Below, one piece after another: positions 53,532-60,054 of a DNA stretch of 64,000 bases. The stretch is from Vicinamibacterales bacterium (GTDB taxonomy: Bacteria; Acidobacteriota; Vicinamibacteria; Vicinamibacterales; UBA2999), in NCBI GenBank assembly GCA_030680175.1, contig JAUXWO010000050.1, positions 62,001-126,000 on the forward strand, in the 5' to 3' direction. Below the pieces are notes generated by a model that saw nothing but the letters and a program-made list of their open reading frames with translations, made no database searches and had not been told where the DNA came from. The position numbers and the translations under genes are program-made. Position 1 is the stretch's first letter; each line of letters opens with the position of its first letter.

Positions 53532-54405
53532 GCTGCGGGCCGTCGTCGAAGCGGCACTCGGCCGTACCCTGGGCCGGACGGTGCGCGTCCTCCGTCGTGT
53601 GCCGCTCGGCGGCGGCTCCATCAACCGGACCGAACACCTCGACACCGACGTGGGCGCGTTCGTGCTGAAGTGGAACCCGGATGCGCCGGCTGGGATGTTC
53701 CAGGCCGAGGCCGACGGACTCGCCGCGCTCCGCGCGAGCCAGACGTCCCTCGCCATTCCCGCCGTCGTCGCCTGCCAGGACACCGCGCCCGCGTTCATCG
53801 TCCTCGAGTATCTGCCACCCGGCCAGGCGGCCGGCGACTTCGACGAACGGCTGGGGCAGGGGCTTGCGGCGCTGCACCGCACGACATCCGACCGGTACGG
53901 ATTCGCGCGCGACAACTTCTGCGGCGCCACGCCGCAGCCGAACCCGTGGATGGATCGCTGGGTTGATTTCTACGGACAGGCCCGGCTGGGACACCAGCTC
54001 CAGCTGGCCGTCACTGGCGCGCGGCTGTCGCCGGACGATGCGCGGCGGATCGAACGGCTGATCGCCCGGCTGGGGACGTGGCTGCCGGAACCGGCGGAGG
54101 GGCCCGCTCTGATTCACGGCGATCTCTGGGCGGGGAACCTCCATGTGATGTCGAACGGCGGTCCGGCGCTCATCGACCCGGCGGCGCACTTCGCGCACCG
54201 GGAAGCCGAACTCGGGATGATGCGGCTCTTCGGCGGCTTCTCCCCTCGCGTCTTCGCCGCCTACGACGATGCCTTCCCCCTCGACGCCGGCTGGCGTGAA
54301 CGCGTCGGGCTCTACCAGCTCTATCACCTGCTGAATCACCTCAACCTCTTCGGCCGCGGCTATCACTCGCAGGTGATGGAGGTGGCGGGCCGCTACGGCG
54401 TGTGA
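53524..54405 (+). CDS. Fructosamine/ketosamine-3-kinase family protein
   Basis: A 293-aa kinase that phosphorylates ketosamines (Amadori products) on proteins or amino acids; the 3-phosphate is unstable and frees the amine. Motifs: PLGGGSINRTEHL (nucleotide loop), FVLKWNP with the ATP Lys, FIVLEYL, the catalytic LIHGDLWAGNLHV, and LIDPAAHFAHREAELGMMRLF. Start overlaps the phosphatase gene. Bacterial members prefer ribulosamines over fructosamines. Confidence 0.92.
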   Translation: MPELRAVVEAALGRTLGRTVRVLRRVPLGGGSINRTEHLDTDVGAFVLKWNPDAPAGMFQAEADGLAALRASQTSLAIPAVVACQDTAPAFIVLEYLPPGQAAGDFDERLGQGLAALHRTTSDRYGFARDNFCGATPQPNPWMDRWVDFYGQARLGHQLQLAVTGARLSPDDARRIERLIARLGTWLPEPAEGPALIHGDLWAGNLHVMSNGGPALIDPAAHFAHREAELGMMRLFGGFSPRVFAAYDDAFPLDAGWRERVGLYQLYHLLNHLNLFGRGYHSQVMEVAGRYGV

Positions 54406-54567
54406 TGGCCGCACTCGATCAAGGGGGCCCGGTCTCGCGAGCGGGATCAACGAACGGCGCGCCGCCCTGGCGCGTCACGGGAGCCGGCGTCCAATGAGGC
54501 CCGCTCTCTCGAGCGGGATGAGGTCACACGACGGGGTTACCGCCCCGAGCAAACCAATGCGGCACAC

Positions 54568-54598
54568 TGAATGCACTGGTCCTACAGTGGTGCATTCA
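54568..54598. promoter_or_regulatory. Operator-like dyad before the antitoxin gene
   Basis: TGAATGCAC (54568-54576) and GTGCATTCA (54590-54598) are perfect 9-bp inverted arms with a 13-bp spacer. The last base is the A of the antitoxin start codon. Ribbon-helix-helix antitoxins bind such dyads to repress themselves. Confidence 0.65.
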
Positions 54599-54846
54599 TG
54601 AAGACATTGACCATTCGCAATGTCCCCGCGCGCTTGGCCGAGGCGCTCGACCGGGAGAGGCGCCGGCGGGACGCATCCCTGAACCAGACCGTGCTGGACG
54701 TACTTGCCCGCGGCCTCGGTGTCAGCGACATGGGAGGACGCAGCAACGGGCTCGCCACGCTCGCCGGTGGCTGGACGGACGAAGACCTCCGGCGATTCGA
54801 GGAGGCCCTCGAACCACACATCGGATCCCCGATCCCCGATCCCTGA
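54598..54846 (+). CDS. Ribbon-helix-helix antitoxin-like protein (orphan)
   Basis: An 82-aa protein: MKTLTIRNVPARLAEALDRERRRRDASLNQTVLDVLAR is an Arc/CopG ribbon-helix-helix as in FitA/VapB antitoxins (split here across the start and helix A/B). The C-terminal part (GLATLAGGWTDEDLRRFEEAL) looks like a toxin-binding tail. No PIN toxin follows; thrC lies five bases away on the other strand. The last residues (GSPIPDP) come from a GATCCCC microsatellite, so a toxin gene may have been lost at this point. Confidence 0.8.
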   Translation: MKTLTIRNVPARLAEALDRERRRRDASLNQTVLDVLARGLGVSDMGGRSNGLATLAGGWTDEDLRRFEEALEPHIGSPIPDP

Positions 54847-54851
54847 TCCCG

Positions 54852-56126
54852 CTAAAGCACCTCCGCCAGCGCGGCATCCTCCGCCGCGATCCGCACGATG
54901 TGGCGCTCCCGCCCGAGCGCCTCTTCGAGCGCCGGCGGCAAGGGCACCGGCCGGCCGAGCGCCGGCTCGACGGCCTCGCGGAACTTCGCCGGGTGCGCCG
55001 TCGCCAGGATCAGTCGCGGTGATGTCGTGCCCGCGGCGACCTCGGTCGCGCCGAGATAGCCGATCGCGGTGTGCGGATCGCAGACGTAGCCGTACCGCTC
55101 CCACACGTCGCGGATCGCGCCGCGCACCTCGTCGTCGGTGAACGCACGCCCGCGGATCAGCTTCCGCATGCTCTCGACATCGTCACTAAACGCCCAGCGC
55201 AGGCGCTCGAGGTTGCTCGGGTTGCCCACGTCCATGGCGTTGGCCAGCGTCGGACGCGACGGCTGCGGCTCGAACCGTCCCGTGGCCAGATACTGCGGCA
55301 CCACATCGTTGATCGTTGTCGCCGCGACGAACGCGCGCAGCGGGAATCCCAGCTGCCACGCCAGCACCCCCGCCATGAGGTTGCCGAAGTTCCCGCTCGG
55401 CACCGACACGATCGGCGCCTCCGGCATCTGGAGCGACGCCCACGCGAAGTAGAAGCTCTGCGGCAGCAGGCGCCCGATGCTGATGGAGTTGGCCGAGGTG
55501 AGCCGCACCCGCTCGCCCAGCTCCGGTGATGCGAACGCGGCCTTCGCGAGGCGCTGACAGTCGTCGAAGGTGCCCGCCACCGCTACGGCCGTCACGTTGC
55601 CGCCGAGCGTGGTGAACTGCGCCTCCTGGACCGGCGTCACCTGCCCCTCGGGATAGAGGACGACGACGCGCGTGCCGGCGACGCCGTGGAAGGCCTGCGC
55701 GACGGCGCTCCCCGTGTCGCCCGACGTGGCGACGAGCACGGTGATCGGATCCCCCGCCCCGTGAAACCGCGCCAGCAGCCGCGCCATCGTCCGCGCGCCG
55801 ACGTCCTTGAAGGCAAAGGTGGGGCCGTGAAACAGCTCGAGCACGTGCAGGCCTGGCCCGAGCGTCACGATCGGCGTCTCGAAGTTCAGCGCATCCGACA
55901 CGAGTGCGGTCCACTCGGCCCGGGGGATCTCGTCGCCGAACCACGACATGCCGATCTCGGTGGCCACCTCCACAAGCGACGCCCCACGCAACCGCGGCGC
56001 CATCGTCGACGCATACGGGTCGATCGACTCGGGCACATAGAGCCCGCCGTCGGGGGCGAGGCCCGCGAGCAACGCGTCACCGAACGACACCACGGGACTC
56101 CGGCCCCGCGTCGAGACCAGCCGCAC
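54852..56126 (-). CDS. thrC: Threonine synthase
   Basis: Converts O-phosphohomoserine to threonine with PLP. 424 aa, GTG start giving VRLVSTRGRSPVVSFGDALLAGLAPDGGLYVPE, the family N-terminus. PLP Lys107 is in LFHGPTFAFKDVGARTMARLL; phosphate-binding VATSGDTGSAVAQAF; SANSISIGRLLPQSFYF and VPSGNFGN follow. The start codon overlaps the thrB stop by one base (TAGTG). Last gene of the thioesterase-thrB-thrC operon. Confidence 0.95.
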   Translation of the reverse strand: MRLVSTRGRSPVVSFGDALLAGLAPDGGLYVPESIDPYASTMAPRLRGASLVEVATEIGMSWFGDEIPRAEWTALVSDALNFETPIVTLGPGLHVLELFHGPTFAFKDVGARTMARLLARFHGAGDPITVLVATSGDTGSAVAQAFHGVAGTRVVVLYPEGQVTPVQEAQFTTLGGNVTAVAVAGTFDDCQRLAKAAFASPELGERVRLTSANSISIGRLLPQSFYFAWASLQMPEAPIVSVPSGNFGNLMAGVLAWQLGFPLRAFVAATTINDVVPQYLATGRFEPQPSRPTLANAMDVGNPSNLERLRWAFSDDVESMRKLIRGRAFTDDEVRGAIRDVWERYGYVCDPHTAIGYLGATEVAAGTTSPRLILATAHPAKFREAVEPALGRPVPLPPALEEALGRERHIVRIAAEDAALAEVL

Positions 56127-57073
56127 TACGCCTCCTCTGCCAGGCCCGCGACCACGCGCGCGCCCGACGTGCCGACCGGAGAGATCCACAGGTCGGCGTC
56201 AACGCCCCCACCCGCCTGGGCATAGGCCACGCGCATCGCCTCGCCGACCCGGGCGGCAACGGCCGCATCCGCGGCGAGCGCGAAGATCGAGGGGCCGGAT
56301 CCCGACAGGCTGCAGCCGAGCGCGCCGGCCTCCCGCGCCGCCGCCTTCACCGCGGCCAGCCCCGGCACGAGCCCCGCCCGCTTCGGCTCGACGATCACGT
56401 CGTCGAGCGACCGCGAGAGCAGGGCCAGATCGCCCGTGAAGAGCGCCGCCACGAGCGCACCGAGATTGCCCCACTGCTGCACGGCCGCGCCGAGCGGCAC
56501 GGTGTCGCCCAGCAGCGCACGCGCCGCGCCTGTCTCGACCTCGAGATGCGGATGGAGGACCGCGCAGGCCAGTCCGGCCGGCACCGGGAGCCGGACGATG
56601 TCGGGCGGGTCGGCCGGACGCGCGAGCACGAACCCGCCATAGAGCGCGGGAGCGACGTTGTCGGGATGCGGCGCGCCACACCCGGCGCGCTCGCCTTCCA
56701 TGGCGCACGCCAGCAGGACCTCCCGCGACGCGGGACGCCCGAGCAGTTCGTTCACGGCGACCACCGCGGCCACCGCGCTCGCCCCGCTGCTGCCGACGCC
56801 GCTCGCCAGCGGCAGGCCCTTGTGGACGTGCAGCGCCACGCCCTGCCGCGTGCCGAGCCTGTCGAGCAGCGCCTGCGCCGCCATCGCCGCCGTGTTGCGG
56901 CGAGGCTCCCAGGACAGCCGGCCGTGGTCCCCGTGGATGCCGGCGATCACCGCCCCCGGCGCCTCCGCCAGGGCCGCGCCGACGATGTCGCCGGGCTCGT
57001 CGAGGGCGAACCCGAGGACGTCGAAGCCGCAGGCGACGTTCGAGACGGTGGCCGGCGCATAGGCCGCGATCAC
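56126..57073 (-). CDS. thrB: Homoserine kinase
   Basis: GHMP kinase, 315 aa, making O-phosphohomoserine for threonine synthase. N-terminal APATVSNVACGFDVLGFAL, ATP loop GLPLASGVGSSGASAVAAVVA, and C-terminal ALGCSLSGSGPSIFALA are all GHMP motifs. Overlaps the thioesterase gene by 4 bp (ATGA) and thrC by 1 bp. No hom (homoserine dehydrogenase) gene is in the window. Confidence 0.94.
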   Translation of the reverse strand: MIAAYAPATVSNVACGFDVLGFALDEPGDIVGAALAEAPGAVIAGIHGDHGRLSWEPRRNTAAMAAQALLDRLGTRQGVALHVHKGLPLASGVGSSGASAVAAVVAVNELLGRPASREVLLACAMEGERAGCGAPHPDNVAPALYGGFVLARPADPPDIVRLPVPAGLACAVLHPHLEVETGAARALLGDTVPLGAAVQQWGNLGALVAALFTGDLALLSRSLDDVIVEPKRAGLVPGLAAVKAAAREAGALGCSLSGSGPSIFALAADAAVAARVGEAMRVAYAQAGGGVDADLWISPVGTSGARVVAGLAEEA

Positions 57074-57474
57074 GAACGGTCCTCACCCGCCGGCCGATGC
57101 GCCGACTGGATGACGGTGGGCCGTCCGTCGGGACCGGTCGCCACGAGCACCACCTCCGCTTCGGTCACCATCACGCGTTCGCCGTGGCCACCGCTCCAGC
57201 GCTCGACCTCCACCCGCACCTTGACGGTGACGGAGGTGCGGCCGATGCGCACCGTCTCGGTGAAGAAGTTGACGACGTCGCCGACGAACACCGGGGCGTG
57301 GAACTCCACCTCGCGCATCGCCTTGGTTACGTAGCGATACGACCCGTGGCGCCGCGCCTCGACAGCCGAGGCGAGGTCGATGTGCGACAGGATGACGCCA
57401 CCGAAGATGGTGCCGACCCCGTTGGTGTCTTTCGGGAGGAGGAGGACCTTGATGGCAGGAACGCGTTCGGACAT
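57070..57474 (-). CDS. Hotdog-fold acyl-CoA thioesterase
   Basis: A 134-aa hotdog protein: LLLPKDTNGVGTIFGGVILSHIDLASAVEARRH (helix with the conserved GG and Asp), then EFHAPVFVGDVVNFFTETVRIGRTSVTVKVRVEVE. This is the YciA/BFIT-like acyl-CoA hydrolase type, acting on medium- or long-chain acyl-CoA. It is first in an operon with thrB and thrC, without an obvious metabolic link. Start chosen at the ATG that begins MSERVPAIKVLLLPKD; the upstream frame runs into a microsatellite. Confidence 0.88.
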   Translation of the reverse strand: MSERVPAIKVLLLPKDTNGVGTIFGGVILSHIDLASAVEARRHGSYRYVTKAMREVEFHAPVFVGDVVNFFTETVRIGRTSVTVKVRVEVERWSGGHGERVMVTEAEVVLVATGPDGRPTVIQSAHRPAGEDRS

Positions 57475-57494
57475 AGGGGAACAGCTTACACGGA

Positions 57495-57732
57495 GGGTGG
57501 TGGGTGGTGGGTAGTGGGTCGTGGGTAGTAGGTAGTAGGTAGTGGGTCGTGGGTAGTAGGTAGTGGGTAGTGGGTAGTAGGTCGTAGGTGGTGGTGGGTC
57601 AGCGCTGCCATCCACGACCCACAGCCCACAACCCACAACCCACGACCCACAACCCACGACCCACTACCCACGACCCACTACCCACGACCCACGACCCACG
57701 ACCCACCCCCCACTACCCACCCTATCCACCAC
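57495..57732. repeat. Inverted heptamer microsatellite (GTGGGTA)
   Basis: The left part (57495-57600) is about 15 copies of GTGGGTA/GTGGGTC/GTAGGTA; the right part (57610-57732) holds the complementary C-rich words TACCCAC/GACCCAC. Together they can fold into a ~100-bp imperfect hairpin. The array sits in the divergent gap between the thioesterase and speA promoters. A shorter copy occurs at 59941-60004. Confidence 0.85.
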
Positions 57733-57847
57733 CCTCATGCACGTTACGCCGCTGTTGCAGAGCGGCGGCGGGAGCGAAAAATTATGCGGGGGATGCAAAC
57801 TCGCCCTTGTGATCGCGGGGATTTCGTCTATTCTGGAAAATCGAACC

Positions 57848-59806
57848 ATGAGCACGATCACCAAGGGACGTCCGAGTACGGCGAGCGGCGCTCGCCCCTG
57901 GGGAATCCCTGACGCCAGCGAGCACTACGACGTGCTGCGCTGGGGGCAGGGCTATTTCTCGATCAACGAGTCGGGGCACATCCAGGTGCACCCGTCCAAG
58001 GAGCCGTCGCGCGCCATCGACCTGAAGCGGCTGGTCGATCGGCTCGAGATGCGCGGCCTGGCGGCGCCGGTGCTCGTGCGGTTCAGCGACATCATCAAGC
58101 ACCGGCTGGGCGAGATCCACCAGGCGTTCCAGAGCGCCATCGGCCAGCACCAGTACCAGGCCGGCTACCGCTGCGTCTACCCCATCAAGGTGAACCAGCA
58201 GCGGCAGGTCGTCGAGGAGGTCCTGAGCTTCGGCCGCCAGTACGGCTTCGGGCTCGAGGCCGGCAGCAAGCCGGAACTGCTGGCCGTGGCGGCCCTCGCC
58301 GACAACGACACGCCGATCATCTGCAACGGATTCAAGGACGCCGAGTTCATCGAGATGGCGATGCTGGCCCAGAAGATCGGCCGCCAGATCATCCCCGTCG
58401 TCGAGAAGTACACCGAACTCGAGCACATCCTCCACTACGCCGAGAAGGTCGGGGTGCGGCCGCAGATCGGCATGCGTGTGAAGCTGGCGGCGCGGGGCGC
58501 CGGCCGGTGGCAGTCGTCGGGCGGCTACCGCTCGAAGTTCGGCCTGACGGTCACCGAGATCCTGCGCGGGCTCGACGAGCTCAAGGCGCGCGGCATGGAG
58601 GACTGCTTCAAGCTCCTCCACTTCCACCTCGGCAGCCAGATCACGCACATCCGCATCATCAAGAACGCGCTCAACGAAGCGGCGCGCATCTACTGCGAGC
58701 TGGCGCGCGCGGGCGCGGGCCTCCAGTTCCTCGATGTGGGCGGCGGGCTGGGCGTCGACTACGACGGCTCCCAGACGAACTTCGAGTCGAGCATGAACTA
58801 CACGCTCGAGGAGTACGCCAACGACGTCGTCTACCACATCCAGACGGTCTGCGACGAAGCCGGCGTCTCGCACCCGACGATCGTGTCCGAGAGCGGGCGC
58901 GCCGTGGTCTCGTACCACAGCGTGCTGGTCTTCAACGTGCTCGGCACCTCCGGCTTCGGCGAGGAGAAGGTCCCGACGACGGTGCGCGAGGATTTCGAGC
59001 AGCCGCTGGTGGACCTGATCGAGACGCACCGCGGCGTCAACAAGCGGAACGCCCTCGAGAGCTACCACGACGCGCAGCAGGCGCTCGACATGGCGCTCAA
59101 CCTCTTCAGCGGCGGGTACCTGTCGCTCGAGCAGCGCGCGCACGCCGAGAACCTCTACTGGGCCATCTGCGAGAAGATCCAGACGCTGCTGCCGCAGATG
59201 GAGGAAGTCCCCGAGGACCTGCAGAACCTCGAAGAGACGCTGTCCGACACCTACTTCGGCAACTTCTCGCTCTTCCAGTCCATCCCCGACAGCTGGGCCA
59301 TCAAGCAGCTGTTCCCCGTGATGCCGATCCACCGGCTGAACGAGAAGCCCGTGAACCACGCCGTCATCGGCGACATCACGTGCGACTCCGACGGCACGCT
59401 GGACCAGTTCATCGACCGGCGCGACGTCAAGAAGACGCTGCTGCTCCACCCGCACACGGGCGAGCCGTACTACCTGGGGATCTTCCTCGTGGGCGCCTAC
59501 CAGGAGATCCTGGGCGACCTCCACAACCTGCTCGGCGACACCCACGCCGTCCACGTGAGCCTCACCGACAACGGCGAGGAAGGCGAGGGCTACCGCGTCG
59601 ACCACATCATCAAGGGCGACACGGTACGCGAGGTCCTGAAGTACGTGGAGTTCGATGCCGAGACGCTGATGGGGAAGCTCCGGCGCGACGTCGAGGCCGC
59701 CATCCACGGCGGCCGCATCCAGGACCAGCAGGCCGGCCGGCTGCTGCGCTTCTACGAAGAAGGCATCCAGGGCTACACTTACCTGGAAGACCCGAGCGCC
59801 GAGTAA
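57848..59806 (+). CDS. speA: Biosynthetic arginine decarboxylase
   Basis: A 652-aa PLP enzyme of fold III making agmatine, the first step of a putrescine route. PLP Lys114 is in CVYPIKVNQQRQVVEE; GLEAGSKPELLA, FHLGSQ, VGGGLGVDYDG and the C-terminal NALESYHDAQQALDMALNLFSGGYLSLE match the SpeA family. Length is typical. ATG at 57848 is used; the frame is open 37 codons upstream without similarity. speB-like and speE genes are not in the window, but a SpeD-like gene is at 47628. Confidence 0.94.
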   Translation: MSTITKGRPSTASGARPWGIPDASEHYDVLRWGQGYFSINESGHIQVHPSKEPSRAIDLKRLVDRLEMRGLAAPVLVRFSDIIKHRLGEIHQAFQSAIGQHQYQAGYRCVYPIKVNQQRQVVEEVLSFGRQYGFGLEAGSKPELLAVAALADNDTPIICNGFKDAEFIEMAMLAQKIGRQIIPVVEKYTELEHILHYAEKVGVRPQIGMRVKLAARGAGRWQSSGGYRSKFGLTVTEILRGLDELKARGMEDCFKLLHFHLGSQITHIRIIKNALNEAARIYCELARAGAGLQFLDVGGGLGVDYDGSQTNFESSMNYTLEEYANDVVYHIQTVCDEAGVSHPTIVSESGRAVVSYHSVLVFNVLGTSGFGEEKVPTTVREDFEQPLVDLIETHRGVNKRNALESYHDAQQALDMALNLFSGGYLSLEQRAHAENLYWAICEKIQTLLPQMEEVPEDLQNLEETLSDTYFGNFSLFQSIPDSWAIKQLFPVMPIHRLNEKPVNHAVIGDITCDSDGTLDQFIDRRDVKKTLLLHPHTGEPYYLGIFLVGAYQEILGDLHNLLGDTHAVHVSLTDNGEEGEGYRVDHIIKGDTVREVLKYVEFDAETLMGKLRRDVEAAIHGGRIQDQQAGRLLRFYEEGIQGYTYLEDPSAE

Positions 59807-59822
59807 GACGGCCGACAAAACG

Positions 59823-60044
59823 ACGTACAAACACGAAGGACACGTCCGCCTCCGCGCCCGAAGGGCGCTACGGCGCGACCTCGCCGAAGCTCGCCTGATT
59901 CTGAGGCGAGCGGAGGCGGGAAGGTCACGAAGACGACATGAGTGGGTAGTGGGTAGTGGCTAGTAGGTAGTGTCGCTGACCCGGCACTACCCACTACCCA
60001 CTACCGTTCTCTTGTGGCCTTCGTGTCCTTCGTGTTTTGTACGT
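59823..60044. repeat. Dispersed repeat family C, second full element (222 bp)
   Basis: ACGTACAAACACGAAG (59823-59838) and its complement with one extra T (60028-60044) bound the element. The left 100 bp matches the copy at 17474 (CCGCCTCCGC, CTCGCCTGAT, AGGCGAGCGGAGGCGG). The centre differs: here it carries inverted GTGGGTA heptamers. It fills the convergent gap speA/DUF349. Confidence 0.8.
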
Positions 60045-60054
60045 GATCCAGTAA

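Noticed and set aside
57495-57732. Origin of replication or iteron cluster
   Set aside because: Heptamers are irregular, inverted and microsatellite-like; no DnaA boxes or replication genes are nearby.
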